Source of the DNA: Buttiauxella agrestis ATCC 33320
GTDB taxonomy: Bacteria; Pseudomonadota; Gammaproteobacteria; Enterobacterales; Enterobacteriaceae
Length of the DNA: 64,000 nt
Assembly: GCA_024169445.1 (NCBI GenBank)
Contig: JALKFA010000001.1
Location: forward strand, 3,596,001 to 3,660,000
Direction of reading: 5' to 3'
Shown here piece after piece: positions 50,921-61,015 of this stretch (position 1 is its first letter; every line of letters begins with the position of its first letter). Under the pieces are notes generated by a model. That model worked only from the letters and a program-made list of their open reading frames with translations, ran no database searches and was not told where the DNA came from. Made by a program: the position numbers and the translations under genes.

Positions 50921-51886
50921 TTACGGATAAAGTTTGCCGGTTTCGAAGTGCAGCCCTGGCTCGACATCAACGGCCAGCCACGTTGGGCCATCGAGATCGG
51001 CAAAACGGACCTTCGCCGCTAGCGGCAATGCGGCGGCGATGGCCCGTGATGTGCACAACATGCAGCCGAGCATCACATCAAACCCTTGCTCACGCGCCGC
51101 TTGCGTTAACGCCAGCGCCTCGGTTAACCCACCGGTTTTATCCAGCTTCACATTCACCATTTCGTAGCGCCCTTTCAGCGCCGCCAGGCTTTCACGCGTA
51201 TGGCAGCTTTCATCGGCACAAATCGGTAATGGGTGAATAAAGTTTGCCAGCTGGCTGTCTTGCCCTGCGGGTAATGGTTGCTCAAGCATCGCCACATTCA
51301 AATCAGCCAACAATTGGCAACGCGCTGCCAGACCTTCACTGTGCCAGGCTTCGTTAGCGTCAACAATAATGACAGCCTCCGGGGCTGCTGCACGAATCGC
51401 TACCATGCGCTCAGTAATCAACCGGTCATCAATTTTGACTTTCAGCAAACGTGCGCCTTTGTCCCATAACAGTTTTGCGGCTGCCGCCATTTGCTGTGGT
51501 TCAGCAATACTGACGGTTTGCGCCGTGGTGACCAACTCTGGTAATTCAACACCGGCCATATACGCCAGAGTACGTTTACTTTTCCGGGCTTCCAAATCCC
51601 ACAACGCGCTGTCGATGGCGTTACGTGCCGCGCCTGCTGGAAGTGCGGCCTGTAATTGCGCTCGCGTCATCCCTTTTTCTAACTCAGGAATCAGGGTAGT
51701 AATTTGCGCCAGGACAGAAGCAACGCTTTCGCCATAGCGTGGATACGGTGTGCACTCGCCTACGGCTTTAATTCCATCCTCTTCAAGCTCCACCACCACG
51801 ACTACGGCTTCGCTACGGGTACCGCGTGAAATCACAAAAGGCGTGTGAAGCGGCCAGGCTTCTTGATAAACCTTAACTGTTCTCAT
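50921..51886 (-). CDS. ycjG: L-Ala-D/L-Glu epimerase
   Basis: YcjG epimerises L-Ala-D-Glu to L-Ala-L-Glu so that peptidases can use it. From ATG 51886 it has 321 aa, as in E. coli. Enolase-superfamily residues are K-x-K (LLKVKID), D in IVDANEAW, E in LEQPLP, D in CADESC and the opposite K in KLDKTGG. The frame continues to 51940 without homologous content. It is divergent from tpx. Confidence 0.95.
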   Translation of the reverse strand: MRTVKVYQEAWPLHTPFVISRGTRSEAVVVVVELEEDGIKAVGECTPYPRYGESVASVLAQITTLIPELEKGMTRAQLQAALPAGAARNAIDSALWDLEARKSKRTLAYMAGVELPELVTTAQTVSIAEPQQMAAAAKLLWDKGARLLKVKIDDRLITERMVAIRAAAPEAVIIVDANEAWHSEGLAARCQLLADLNVAMLEQPLPAGQDSQLANFIHPLPICADESCHTRESLAALKGRYEMVNVKLDKTGGLTEALALTQAAREQGFDVMLGCMLCTSRAIAAALPLAAKVRFADLDGPTWLAVDVEPGLHFETGKLYP

Positions 51887-52027
51887 TGTTTTTCCAGTGT
51901 TCCAGGACATTCGCTGAGTATAGCCAGAGAACACTTTCACTTGCAGTATCAGTTTTTTATATTCAGAAGCTGAATACTGACATACACTGTTCGCGGCGTT
52001 AATTATATGTAAAAAGGAAAATCAAAC

Positions 52028-52534
52028 ATGTCACAAATCGTTCATTTCCAGGGCAACCCTGTAGCGGTTGCAGGTCAAATCCCACAAACTGGCAACAAAG
52101 CTGAAGCTTTTACTCTGGTAGCAAAAGATCTCTCTGATGTTGCACTGAGCCAGTTCGATGGAAAACGTAAAGTACTGAACATTTTCCCAAGCATCGATAC
52201 CGGCGTTTGCGCCGCTTCCGTGCGCAAATTCAACCAACTGGCGACTGAAATGGATAACACAGTTGTGCTGTGTGTTTCTGCAGATCTGCCATTTGCACAG
52301 TCTCGCTTCTGCGGCGCTGAAGGCCTGAGCAACGTGATTACGCTGTCTACTCTGCGTAACCCGGAATTCCAGCAGGCGTACGGTGTGGGTATTTCTGAAG
52401 GCGCACTGAAAGGCCTGACTGCTCGTGCGGTTGTGGTTCTTAATGAGAAAAATGAAGTGGTATTCAGCCAGTTAGTGAATGAAATTACTAACGAGCCGGA
52501 TTATACCGCAGCACTGGAAGCCCTTCAGGCTTAA
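52028..52534 (+). CDS. tpx: Thiol peroxidase Tpx
   Basis: The 168-aa atypical 2-Cys peroxiredoxin has the peroxidatic C61 in [16 protein letters not shown] and the resolving C95 (SRFCGAEG); C82 is also present as in E. coli. It reduces alkyl and lipid hydroperoxides in the periplasm/cytosol interface with thioredoxin. It stands alone, with a hairpin terminator behind. Confidence 0.97.
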   Translation: MSQIVHFQGNPVAVAGQIPQTGNKAEAFTLVAKDLSDVALSQFDGKRKVLNIFPSIDTGVCAASVRKFNQLATEMDNTVVLCVSADLPFAQSRFCGAEGLSNVITLSTLRNPEFQQAYGVGISEGALKGLTARAVVVLNEKNEVVFSQLVNEITNEPDYTAALEALQA

Positions 52535-52539
52535 GTGTG

Positions 52540-52564
52540 AATGCCCCCGCTAACCGAGGGCATT
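52540..52564 (+). terminator. Hairpin behind tpx
   Basis: AATGCCC (52540-52546) pairs with GGGCATT (52558-52564) with a loop containing CGCTAACC. A near-copy lies at 52701-52724. Confidence 0.65.
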
Positions 52565-52600
52565 GTCCAGATGGCTGACAAAGGTCACTAAACAGGTGTT

Positions 52601-52678
52601 GTAGGGTGGATAAGCGCAAGCGTCATCCACCATTTTCGCCAGTTTTGTCGGATGACGCTTGCGCTTATCCGACCTACG
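52601..52678. repeat. Complete REP-like inverted pair
   Basis: Two arms of about 30 bp (52601-52630 and 52648-52678), nearly exact reverse complements, share the core GGATAAGCGCAAGCGTCATC. It is the best copy of the element in the window. Confidence 0.88.
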
Positions 52679-52700
52679 AAAAGGTTTGTCATCAGTCTCG

Positions 52701-52724
52701 AATGCCCCGCTAACCAGGGGCATT
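52701..52724 (-). terminator. Hairpin behind tyrR
   Basis: AATGCCCC (52701-52708) pairs with GGGGCATT (52717-52724). It repeats the tpx hairpin almost exactly, including the loop GCTAACC. Confidence 0.65.
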
Positions 52725-52728
52725 ATTC

Positions 52729-54291
52729 TTACGACTCTGTTTTTCTTTGGCTCAAGCCGTATTCACGCAATTTATTCGCAATCGCGGTATGTGAAACGCC
52801 AAGGCGTTTAGCCAGTTTACGCGTACTTGGATAAGTACGATAAAGCTGCGTCAGCACCGAGCGTTCAAAACGGCTGGTAATATCATCCAGCGACCCTTCC
52901 ATCGCCTCTTCCCCAACCACCAAACTCGCGGTATCAAAATCAGGCAGCAGAATATCTTGTGGACGAAGTTCGTAACCTTCTAACTGGGTTAATGCGCGAT
53001 AAATCGCATTTTTCAACTGACGCACGTTGCCCGGCCAGCCATAACGCGTGAGCACATTGCTCAAATCATTAGAGAGTTTCGGACGCGGCACCCCTTGTTC
53101 ATCGGCAAACCGTGCCACAAACAGCTCAGTCAGCGGCATGATGTCTTGCGGTCTGTCGCGCAGCGGCGGCAAATTCAGCGTCAGGACGTTCAGGCGATAA
53201 TAGAGATCTTCGCGGAACTCCCCTTTTTGTACCATCTCAATCAGGTTCTTTTGCGTCGCGCAAATCACCCGCACATCAACATGGACTTCATGCTCTTCAC
53301 CTACCCGACGGAAGGTTCCATCGTTGAGGAAACGCAGCAGCTTAGTCTGCATGCGCGGTGACATTTCGCCAATTTCATCCAGCAGAACGGAACCGCCATT
53401 CGCCTGTTCAAAGAAGCCTTTTTTACCTTCTACAGCATTCGCATAAGCGCCTGGCGCATGGCCAAACAGCTCGCTTTCAACCACATCATCAGGCATCGAA
53501 CCACAATTCAGTGCCAGATAAGGTTTTTGCGCTCGTGGGCTACCAAGATGGCAAGCATGCGCCAGCAAATCTTTACCGGTGCCGGTGTCACCAACAATCA
53601 ACAGCGGCGCGTTTAGCATGGCCAGTTTGTGTGCCTGCTCGACGACATGGCGCATTTTCGGGCTGACGGCGACAATCTGGCTGAATGCACCCACATCGGT
53701 ATTGGAGAGGTTTTGCAGTTGGCGACCCATACGCACCGTGGAGCGCAGCATTACTACCGCACCAACCAGCGAAGGACCGTCGTTTTCGTTATCCAAATGA
53801 ACCGGCGTGATTTCCATCAGGAAATTTTGCCCGTTGATCACCACATGTTCGGTATGTGACTCAACCGGCGCACTTTCAAGCCAGCGCATAAAGTTAAAAC
53901 CGTTCACCAGGCTGGCAGCGTTATGGTTACGCAGTTTGTCTTCGTTTTGCCCAAACAGCGTGCAGCTTGCCGGGTTCGCCAGCTCCACTTTGCTTCTCAT
54001 ATCCAGCGAAAGTACCGGCTCTGGCAGCGCTTCAAGTAAAGCGCTCAGCGCACGATGCTCACGCTCAGAAGGCATCCACGGCACAGTACGCACGTCCGTG
54101 ACCCCAGGAATACGGCGGATTTCAGCCATTAAACTGCTGAACGTGTCGAAATCGAGGGTAGAGAAATTCAGGTAAATTCGCCCAATTGGATCAATTTCGA
54201 TCCCTCGCAAATCGATACTACGCAGCACAAGTAAATCAAGTAATTCTCGAGTCAGACCAAGGCGGTCTTCGCAAAAGACTTCCAGACGCAT
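52729..54291 (-). CDS. tyrR: Aromatic amino acid regulator TyrR
   Basis: TyrR controls aromatic amino acid synthesis and transport with tyrosine, phenylalanine or tryptophan. From ATG 54291 it has 520 aa: an ACT domain (MRLEVFCEDRLGLTRELLDL), a PAS domain (about 80-190), an AAA+ core with Walker A GDTGTGKD (234-241) and Walker B VLLDEIGE, and the C-terminal HTH (TRKLAKRLGVSHTAIANKL). At 281-287 it has GAYANAV between GHAP and EGKKGFFEQ, in place of the GAFTGA loop. The E. coli protein lacks these seven residues as I recall it. Confidence 0.95.
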   Translation of the reverse strand: MRLEVFCEDRLGLTRELLDLLVLRSIDLRGIEIDPIGRIYLNFSTLDFDTFSSLMAEIRRIPGVTDVRTVPWMPSEREHRALSALLEALPEPVLSLDMRSKVELANPASCTLFGQNEDKLRNHNAASLVNGFNFMRWLESAPVESHTEHVVINGQNFLMEITPVHLDNENDGPSLVGAVVMLRSTVRMGRQLQNLSNTDVGAFSQIVAVSPKMRHVVEQAHKLAMLNAPLLIVGDTGTGKDLLAHACHLGSPRAQKPYLALNCGSMPDDVVESELFGHAPGAYANAVEGKKGFFEQANGGSVLLDEIGEMSPRMQTKLLRFLNDGTFRRVGEEHEVHVDVRVICATQKNLIEMVQKGEFREDLYYRLNVLTLNLPPLRDRPQDIMPLTELFVARFADEQGVPRPKLSNDLSNVLTRYGWPGNVRQLKNAIYRALTQLEGYELRPQDILLPDFDTASLVVGEEAMEGSLDDITSRFERSVLTQLYRTYPSTRKLAKRLGVSHTAIANKLREYGLSQRKTES

Positions 54292-54425
54292 GGAGGTGTC
54301 CTTCAAATGCAAATTACGGAGTCATTGGGGATACTAATGATACCCCAGATACCGGGCAGTCTAAAGTGATGTGTGAAGAAAAGTTGACAGATAAGCTGAT
54401 GATACGGGAGGGTTGTACAATTCCA

Positions 54426-54453
54426 GGACGGATAAGCGCCAGCGTCATCCACC
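54426..54453. repeat. REP-like arm between ycjF and tyrR
   Basis: GGATAAGCGCCAGCGTCATCC differs from the element core by one base. The second arm is short (TCATCCGTC). Confidence 0.5.
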
Positions 54454-54508
54454 GTTGTCATCCGTCATTTACATAACGACCAATGACAGTGGCTGGCGCG
54501 TACCCGTG

Positions 54509-55570
54509 TTACGAAGGTGTATTGGGCTTTTTGTTCATGGTCTCTTTGAGCTGCACCAACAGCTGCTTGCGGAAATCCCCGAGCCGCGGTTTATCACCGT
54601 CAATCCACGGTAGCGGGCGGCACAGCTCCATCGCTTTAATCCCCAAGCGCGCTGTCAGTAAACCCGCGCCAATTCCCTGCGCTGCACGCGTGGAAAGCCG
54701 TGCCGCCAGATCCTGGCCAATCCAGTCCATACCCACTTCACGCACCAGTTCACTGGCACCGGCAAAGGCGATATTCAACAACACCAGGCGGAACAAACGT
54801 ATACGGCTGAAATAGCCCAACTCAATGCCATACAGCGTGGCAATGCGGTTAATCAGGCGCAAGTTACGCCAGGCGATAAACGCCATATCCACCAGCGCCA
54901 GCGGGCTGACCGCAATCATTAAGGTCGATTCCGCAGCCGAACGGCTGATTTCCCGACGCGCCTGGTTATCAAGCACGGGCTGCACCAAACGTGCGTACAG
55001 CTCAACTACTTCGCGGTCGTTTTGCGTTTCATGAATCGCGGCATACCAGCGTTGTAATGCCGGATGCCCGTGATCAAGCCCAGCCTGGCGCGCCAGCTTT
55101 TCACAAAATGCCCGACCCTTACCCATTCCGTGACTGTGCATCAAATCACGTGCTTCATCGCGATCTTCTGCACGCTGGCGTAAACGCCATAAACGACGCC
55201 ACTCCGTTGCCACCGAACCGACACCCGCGGCGATAATTAACCCACCGGCGATGCCGCCGCCGAGCGCTATCCAGTCTTGCGTAACAAAAGCGTTATGCGT
55301 CCACTGGACGCCTTGCGCCACCACGCTGACACCAAACAGCCCAAGGCCCACCTGAACCATGCGCCGCCATATACTGCGTTTAGGATGTAACGCGGCTTCA
55401 ATAACCGCTTCGGCCTGCCCTTCATCTTCCACTTCATCCAGCGAATTTAAGACGGGAGTAAACTTTTCAGCTTCCGGCTCACTAAAAGCATGCGCGGCTT
55501 TGAAACTCGGTTCTTGTTCCACATCCAACGGTTGCGTGAAATCGACACGCGGTTTTAATGGTTCGTTCAT
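54509..55570 (-). CDS. ycjF: YcjF, DUF697 inner-membrane protein
   Basis: The 353-aa protein has an acidic N-terminal region (1-65), two membrane helices (about 70-90 and 98-120), and a C-terminal DUF697 domain ([39 protein letters not shown]). It is co-transcribed with ycjX (4-bp overlap), whose product is a GTPase-like protein, so YcjF may be its membrane anchor. The exact role is unknown; the pair belongs to the heat-shock regulon in E. coli. Confidence 0.93.
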   Translation of the reverse strand: MNEPLKPRVDFTQPLDVEQEPSFKAAHAFSEPEAEKFTPVLNSLDEVEDEGQAEAVIEAALHPKRSIWRRMVQVGLGLFGVSVVAQGVQWTHNAFVTQDWIALGGGIAGGLIIAAGVGSVATEWRRLWRLRQRAEDRDEARDLMHSHGMGKGRAFCEKLARQAGLDHGHPALQRWYAAIHETQNDREVVELYARLVQPVLDNQARREISRSAAESTLMIAVSPLALVDMAFIAWRNLRLINRIATLYGIELGYFSRIRLFRLVLLNIAFAGASELVREVGMDWIGQDLAARLSTRAAQGIGAGLLTARLGIKAMELCRPLPWIDGDKPRLGDFRKQLLVQLKETMNKKPNTPS

Positions 55571-56964
55571 CGCAATTTATCCCCAATTAAAAACTCCAGT
55601 GCCGCATCCATCCGAATGTGTGGCATTGGCCGGTCCACATCCATGACTTGTGGGCGGAACTGTTCAAACTGAAAACCTTGTTTCTCCCAGAAGGTACTAC
55701 CAGGCAAACGCGCTGGAACCTCACCAGGATAAACCGTCAGCGGCTCGCCATCACTTAAACGGTTCCCACGCAGCGCCGGAATTTGCTCTCCTTTCACATC
55801 AACCAGGCCACTCTGTGTGGCTTGCACCGAGGCAAGACCCATGCAGTCCATGTCGATACCTTCGAACGCGGCATTTTGCCAGGCGTCCTGCACCAGTTGC
55901 TGGAGCAGCGCCACCATGTTGGCATGTTGATCAACCGTAACGTGGTCGGCCTTTGTCGCGGCAAACAACAGCTTGTCGATAACCGGTGAAAACAGGCGGC
56001 GGAACAAGGTGCGCTGGCCGTAATGGAAACTTTGCATCAGTTGCGTCAGAGCCAGACGCATATCGTTAAACGCTTGCGGGCCGCTATTGAGCGGTTGCAG
56101 GCAATCCACCAACACAATCTGGCGGTCAAAACGCAGGAAGTGGTTTTTATAAAAGCCCTTCACCACCTTTTCGCAGTAGTAATCAAAGCGCGCGCGCAGC
56201 ATGCCAATGTTGGTGGTTTTATCGGCCTGCGCGAGTTTCGATTCGCCGACCGCGTCCACATCCGGCCACGGGAAAAATTGCAGTGCTGGCGCTCCCGCCA
56301 TGTCGCCGGGTAACACGAAGCGGCCAGGCTGGATAAAGTGCAAACCTTCACGTTTGCAGCGCAACAGATAGTCAGTCCAGGCTTCTGAAATCGCCGCCAG
56401 GCGGTTTTCATCGGCTGGTGCGAGCGGGTCTAACCCTTCGCATAATTTGCGCCAAAGTGCGGACCATTCAGCGCGATCGCCCTGCAACAGGCCGGTCATT
56501 TGACGCGACCAGCTCAGGTAGTTTTGCGCCAGCATAGGCAAATCCAGCAACCATTCGCCAGGGTAGTCGACAATTTCCAGATACAGCGTCGAGGTGTCTT
56601 TGAAATGGCGTAACAACGAATCGTTTGAGCGATAGCGCAACGCAAGGCGCATTTCGCTGACACCCCGAGTCGGCGTCGGCCAGTTCGGCGGCGAACCGTA
56701 AAGTTGCGCCAGCCCTTCATCATAAGTGAAACGTTGAATACCCAGGTCGCGCTGGGGAACACGTTTCACGCCAAGGAGTCTTTCTTCACGCACCGCATTG
56801 AGCAACGGCAAACGCGCCCCGTTATGTACGCTCAGTAATTGATTCACCATCGCGGTAATAAACGCTGTCTTGCCGCTACGGCTTAAACCCGTGACGGCAA
56901 GACGTAAATGTCGGTCCACACCCCGGTTCATCAGGGCATTTATTTCATTCTTGATTCTGTTCAT
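55567..56964 (-). CDS. ycjX: YcjX, DUF463 P-loop NTPase
   Basis: The 465-aa protein starts with a P-loop ([20 protein letters not shown]) and has switch-like [16 protein letters not shown] and a NKxD-like site ([11 protein letters not shown]), in the manner of stress-related GTPases. It belongs to DUF463. It is the first gene of ycjXF and has a sigma-32-type promoter upstream. Confidence 0.94.
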   Translation of the reverse strand: MNRIKNEINALMNRGVDRHLRLAVTGLSRSGKTAFITAMVNQLLSVHNGARLPLLNAVREERLLGVKRVPQRDLGIQRFTYDEGLAQLYGSPPNWPTPTRGVSEMRLALRYRSNDSLLRHFKDTSTLYLEIVDYPGEWLLDLPMLAQNYLSWSRQMTGLLQGDRAEWSALWRKLCEGLDPLAPADENRLAAISEAWTDYLLRCKREGLHFIQPGRFVLPGDMAGAPALQFFPWPDVDAVGESKLAQADKTTNIGMLRARFDYYCEKVVKGFYKNHFLRFDRQIVLVDCLQPLNSGPQAFNDMRLALTQLMQSFHYGQRTLFRRLFSPVIDKLLFAATKADHVTVDQHANMVALLQQLVQDAWQNAAFEGIDMDCMGLASVQATQSGLVDVKGEQIPALRGNRLSDGEPLTVYPGEVPARLPGSTFWEKQGFQFEQFRPQVMDVDRPMPHIRMDAALEFLIGDKLR

Positions 56965-57006
56965 CTGCGTCCTGGTTGCACCCTTTTGAAGCTGTTATGA
57001 GGGAGG

Positions 57007-57035
57007 TTATGGGGGTAAATAGTGGCAAATCAAAG
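57007..57035 (-). promoter_or_regulatory. Candidate sigma-32 promoter of ycjXF
   Basis: On the minus strand CTTTGA-N15-CCCCCATAA lies about 45-70 bp before ycjX. The -10 element is close to the sigma-32 form CCCCATnT; the -35 (CTTGAA) has one to two mismatches. Confidence 0.55.
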
Positions 57036-57146
57036 GGTATAGCTCAATTTTATAGCCAATTGAAGGCGGCGTATCGTGCATAGACAGCCTCATCGAGCTT
57101 AAGTAATATGCGTTATCTTTTGGCGCAGAACAGGACCGGTTCAGTC

Positions 57147-58157
57147 ATGTCGCCCACCATTTATGATATTGCCCGTTTGGCGAACGTTTCTAAATCAACC
57201 GTATCGCGGGTGCTTAATAAGCAGACTAATATTTCCCCTGAAGCACTTGAACGTGTTTTAAAAGCGATTGAAGAGTTAAATTACCAGCCTAATAAATTAG
57301 CGCGTGCCCTGACTTCATCGGGTTTTGACGCGATTATGGTTATCTCAACTCGCTCAACCAAAACGACCGCAGGAAATCCATTTTTCTCTGAAGTCCTGCA
57401 TGCTATTACCGCCAGGGCAGAACAAGAAGGATTTGACGTCATATTGCAGACATCCAAAAATAGTAAAGAAGACCTGCAAAAGTGTGTCAGCAAAATTAAG
57501 CAAAAAATGATCAAGGGCATTATTATGCTCAGCTCCCCCACTGATGAATCATTCTTCGAGGAACTGGATCAGTACGCTATTCCTGTGGTCGTGATTGGGA
57601 AAGTAGATGGTGAGTTCAAGCATGTTTGTTCGGTGGATACGGATAATTATCGCGACAGCATTGCGTTAACCCAAACACTGATCAATAACGGGCATCGTAA
57701 AATAGCCTGCATTCATGCCCCGCTTGATTATCACGTTTCGGTAGACCGGCTCGCTGGGTTCAGAGATTGCCTGCTTGAGCAAAATATTAGTTTGCCTGAA
57801 GAGTGGGTCGTTGATGGTGGCTATACTAATGAAACAGCACTTGAAGCTGCTCAACAATTATTGAGCCATCAGGATCTTCCTGATGCGATATTCGCCACCG
57901 ACAGCCTGAAGTTAATGAGTATCTACCGTATCGCCCAAGAAAAAGGCATTAAGATCCCCGGGCAACTTTCAGTAGTGGGATACAGCAACGACATGTTGAG
58001 TTTTCTGCTCTCCCCACCGCCAGGAGGAATTGAAGTCCCGACACTGGAATTAGGCACTGCCGGTAGCGCGCTATTGTTTGAGAGAATTTCCGGAAAGTAT
58101 GCCGCTCCCAGAACATTAATTCCAACAAAGATCACGTTGACGGGCTCTATCTCCTGA
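57147..58157 (+). CDS. ycjW: LacI-family regulator YcjW
   Basis: From ATG 57147 the 336-aa protein starts [20 protein letters not shown], a LacI HTH, with the hinge [17 protein letters not shown] and a periplasmic-binding-like effector domain ([34 protein letters not shown]). It matches E. coli YcjW. It represses the adjacent ycj sugar genes, probably released by a kojibiose-related sugar. The frame starts 13 codons earlier at 57108 without support. Confidence 0.93.
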   Translation: MSPTIYDIARLANVSKSTVSRVLNKQTNISPEALERVLKAIEELNYQPNKLARALTSSGFDAIMVISTRSTKTTAGNPFFSEVLHAITARAEQEGFDVILQTSKNSKEDLQKCVSKIKQKMIKGIIMLSSPTDESFFEELDQYAIPVVVIGKVDGEFKHVCSVDTDNYRDSIALTQTLINNGHRKIACIHAPLDYHVSVDRLAGFRDCLLEQNISLPEEWVVDGGYTNETALEAAQQLLSHQDLPDAIFATDSLKLMSIYRIAQEKGIKIPGQLSVVGYSNDMLSFLLSPPPGGIEVPTLELGTAGSALLFERISGKYAAPRTLIPTKITLTGSIS

Positions 58158-58176
58158 GATTTATGCACTTCAAAAT

Positions 58177-58252
58177 GGTGGATAATGCTATCGCTTATCC
58201 ACCTACAACGGCTAAACAGTTTCGTAGGTCGGATAAGCGCAGCGAAATCCGA
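58177..58252. repeat. Two REP-like elements
   Basis: GGTGGATAA...TTATCCACC (58177-58203) is followed by GTAGGTCGGATAAGCGCAGC (from 58224). They lie between the convergent ycjW and ompG. Confidence 0.65.
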
Positions 58253-58255
58253 AAC

Positions 58256-59167
58256 TTAAAACGCGTAATTCACACCAATACCTGCATAGTGGAATTTATC
58301 ATTATCACCTTCGTCATGGTTTTCCCACTCGAATGCATACTCCAGCGTCATCGACAGGCCGTTCCGGAAATCATAGGCATACAATAAACCCAGACGATTA
58401 TAGTCATGGTTTTCAGTGTCAATATCCTCAGACCAATCCCAGTTCGTCCAGCGATCCAGCCCCAGACGGGTGTATGGCGTCAAAGTGGTATTGCCAAGCG
58501 CAATCGGCAGATAGATACGCATTTCCTGGGTAGAAAACTCACCGTTATTTTTATCGCTATCGGTATTAAAGCCGCGTTCTAAATAGTAGTTAGTGCGTAG
58601 TGTAACGGTTTCATTAATTCGCCAGCTGAACCCCGTTTCCGTTTCAACACGGCTGTCGGAATAGCCGGTCTGGTCAAGATCGTTATCAAAGCGGTAGTAT
58701 GCCAACCAACCGCTGAAACTCCAGTCAGGGTTAATTTTCACATTCCAGTCCGGCTGGAATTTATAACGCTGGGTATTTGCCGTACCATTGCTGGAACCAT
58801 CATCATTTTTGAAATGGTAGCCGTAATTACGCATGCCGCCAGTGAAACCTAATGACCAGTCATCATTGTCGACAATTTGATAACGAATATCGATTTCCGG
58901 GCGGTTAAAGTAAGTACCACGGGATAAGTCGCTGTAATCCGCCGAACCTTCCTGATACATGGTTAATGCGATAGACCAGTCACCATAGCTGGCATTAAAG
59001 TAGACAGAGGGTTCATATAATCCATCTTTGTCCTCACCCTGACCTTCAACGTTTTCTATTTCGTACATCGCACCAATATTATAATTCCAGCCGTTATTTT
59101 CCGCAGCTTGCACGCAGGCCGCTCCTGCACAGGCAATAAGCACTGTGCATTGCATTAGCTTTTTCAT
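58256..59167 (-). CDS. ompG: Outer-membrane porin OmpG
   Basis: OmpG is a monomeric 14-strand porin for sugars. The 303-aa precursor has a signal peptide (1-21) and alternating strands with aromatic girdles (YEPSVYFNASYGDWSIALTM, WSLGFTGGMRNYGYHF, FAYHYAGIGVNYAF-like end with terminal Phe). It matches E. coli OmpG (301 aa). It lies downstream of ycjV, separated by a terminator and a palindromic operator, and serves uptake for the ycj sugars. Confidence 0.94.
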   Translation of the reverse strand: MKKLMQCTVLIACAGAACVQAAENNGWNYNIGAMYEIENVEGQGEDKDGLYEPSVYFNASYGDWSIALTMYQEGSADYSDLSRGTYFNRPEIDIRYQIVDNDDWSLGFTGGMRNYGYHFKNDDGSSNGTANTQRYKFQPDWNVKINPDWSFSGWLAYYRFDNDLDQTGYSDSRVETETGFSWRINETVTLRTNYYLERGFNTDSDKNNGEFSTQEMRIYLPIALGNTTLTPYTRLGLDRWTNWDWSEDIDTENHDYNRLGLLYAYDFRNGLSMTLEYAFEWENHDEGDNDKFHYAGIGVNYAF

Positions 59168-59179
59168 TTTTGTATTCCT

Positions 59180-59192
59180 TGTAAAATTTACA
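59180..59192. promoter_or_regulatory. LacI-type operator ahead of ompG
   Basis: TGTAAA-A-TTTACA is a perfect palindrome that abuts the ompG ribosome site (AAGGAAT) and ends 12 bp before the ATG. YcjW is the likely ligand. Confidence 0.5.
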
Positions 59193-59199
59193 CAGAGAG

Positions 59200-59226
59200 A
59201 AAAAGCCGGGAGTGTTAATTCCCGGC
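59200..59226 (-). terminator. Terminator of the ycjSTUV operon
   Basis: On the minus strand GCCGGGA/TCCCGGC with an 8-nt loop is followed by TTTTT. It lies 16 bp after the ycjV stop, ahead of ompG. Confidence 0.8.
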
Positions 59227-59242
59227 AGGGTACAGAATATTA

Positions 59243-60322
59243 TTAGTTAATCGCGCATTCAGTTTCAGAATCAAAGAAATGACTTTTATTCATATCGAAC
59301 GTTATTTTTATATTTTGTGCAGCCCGATAATCACTATCTGAATTGGCGCGTAAGGTTAATTCATGGCCACCTACGGTGGCGTATAACATAAACTCCGCTC
59401 CGGTTAGCTCAGCCACCGTAATATGAGCGTCAATGCCTTTATCCTGTAACACCGGGATAATATCCTCAGGGCGAATACCCAATATCACTGGTTTATGTTG
59501 ATAATTAGCTAAGTTCATTGCCGCATATTTATCATCCGGGATAGGCAGCTTTAATGTTTCAGTGACGAAGCAGCCGTCATCCAGTGTGCCACGGATAAAG
59601 TTCATCGATGGCGAGCCAATAAACCCGGCAACAAACATATTGGCCGGATGGTTATAAACCGTTTTAGGCGCCCCAACCTGCTGAATAATGCCATCTTTCA
59701 TGATAACGATGCGCGTTGCCATGGTCATCGCTTCGGTCTGATCGTGGGTCACGTAGATCATGGTGGTATTCAGTTTTTGATGGAGCTTGCTGATTTCAGC
59801 ACGCATTTGTACTCGCAACCGCGCATCCAGGTTGGATAGCGGTTCATCCATCAAAAATACACCGGCTTCGCGTACGATGGCGCGTCCTAGCGCCACGCGC
59901 TGGCGTTGCCCACCGGAAAGAGCAGCAGGTTTACGGTCGAGGTAGGTTTTTAACCCCAGAATAGAGGCGGCCCACTGTACGCGTTCATCAATAATGTTGG
60001 CGTCGAGTTTCTGCATCTTCAGCCCGAACGCCATGTTGTCGTAAACCGACATATGCGGATACAGCGCGTAGTTCTGGAACACCATAGCGATACCGCGCGA
60101 CTTGGCAGGCACGTCATTCATGCACACGCCATCAATCAACAGTTCGCCACCACTGATTTCTTCCAGTCCGGCAATCATCCGCAAAGTGGTCGATTTTCCG
60201 CAGCCCGATGGCCCAACGAACACGATAAATTCTTTGTCCTCGATTTCGAGGGTGAAATCTTTCACCACATGAACCTGGTTGTTATAAATCTTTTGAATGT
60301 GCTGCAACGAGAGTTGTGCCAT
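59243..60322 (-). CDS. ycjV: Sugar ABC transporter ATPase YcjV (UgpC/MalK/MsmX type)
   Basis: The 359-aa ATPase of a sugar importer has Walker A GPSGCGKST, signature LSGGQRQRVALGRAI, Walker B FLMDEPLSNLDARL, and the switch His in YVTHDQTEAMTMATR, followed by a TOBE/MalK-type regulatory domain (LGIRPEDIIPVL). ATG 60322 (AAGGA 7 nt upstream) is chosen over GTG 60325. E. coli K-12 has a broken copy; here the gene is whole. The permease genes ycjOP would lie beyond the right edge. Confidence 0.95.
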   Translation of the reverse strand: MAQLSLQHIQKIYNNQVHVVKDFTLEIEDKEFIVFVGPSGCGKSTTLRMIAGLEEISGGELLIDGVCMNDVPAKSRGIAMVFQNYALYPHMSVYDNMAFGLKMQKLDANIIDERVQWAASILGLKTYLDRKPAALSGGQRQRVALGRAIVREAGVFLMDEPLSNLDARLRVQMRAEISKLHQKLNTTMIYVTHDQTEAMTMATRIVIMKDGIIQQVGAPKTVYNHPANMFVAGFIGSPSMNFIRGTLDDGCFVTETLKLPIPDDKYAAMNLANYQHKPVILGIRPEDIIPVLQDKGIDAHITVAELTGAEFMLYATVGGHELTLRANSDSDYRAAQNIKITFDMNKSHFFDSETECAIN

Positions 60323-60337
60323 CACTTGTTCCTTTTT

Positions 60338-61015
60338 TCACACCGCGTGTGCACTGTGTTTGGTTAACCAGAATGTTTGCAAAAGTGACCAGTTCAATTC
60401 TGCCGTCGTCGGCAGAAGCAAATCGGCGTGTTCAAGCCCCGAGCCAACCCCTACCGAGAGCATGCCGCTGGCGTTAATCGCCTCAATTCCCGCTTGTGCA
60501 TCTTCAATGCCAATACATCTGGCCGGTTCGACACCCAGCCCTGCACAAGCGGCAAGGAAGATTTCAGGGTCGGGTTTTGAATGCTCGATTTGGCTGGCGT
60601 CCGCGCAGAAATCGAACTGACCTTTAAGCCGCAACGCTTGCAGAATGCGTGGCGCATTCAAGGAAACAGAAGCCAGCCCGACACGAATATGCTGGTGGTG
60701 AAGCTCTTCGAGCAACGCCGCAATTCCCGGCAGGATCGCCGCAGGATCGAGGTGCTGAAGTGACGCGACATAGAGCGTGTTTTTACGCTCGGCAAGTTTG
60801 ATTTTTGCCTGGCTGTCAAAACGCTGCTCTGCTCCCCCGCTGCGCAAAATGCGCGCCAGGGAATCCATGCGGCTGATACCTTTGAGCTGCTCGTTAATCC
60901 GCTCGTCGATCTCAATACCAATTTCACCAGCAACCTGCCGCCATGCCAGGAAATGCAAATGAGCGGTGTCCGTCACCACGCCGTCTAAATCAAAAATTAC
61001 TGCTTCAGGCTTCAT
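60338..61015 (-). CDS. ycjU: Beta-phosphoglucomutase YcjU
   Basis: The 225-aa HAD-family enzyme starts with [17 protein letters not shown] (catalytic Asp pair) and has the motif-II region [11 protein letters not shown] and the motif-IV acid [11 protein letters not shown]. It turns beta-glucose-1-phosphate, released by YcjT, to glucose-6-phosphate. Its start overlaps the ycjT stop by 4 bp. Confidence 0.95.
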   Translation of the reverse strand: MKPEAVIFDLDGVVTDTAHLHFLAWRQVAGEIGIEIDERINEQLKGISRMDSLARILRSGGAEQRFDSQAKIKLAERKNTLYVASLQHLDPAAILPGIAALLEELHHQHIRVGLASVSLNAPRILQALRLKGQFDFCADASQIEHSKPDPEIFLAACAGLGVEPARCIGIEDAQAGIEAINASGMLSVGVGSGLEHADLLLPTTAELNWSLLQTFWLTKHSAHAV

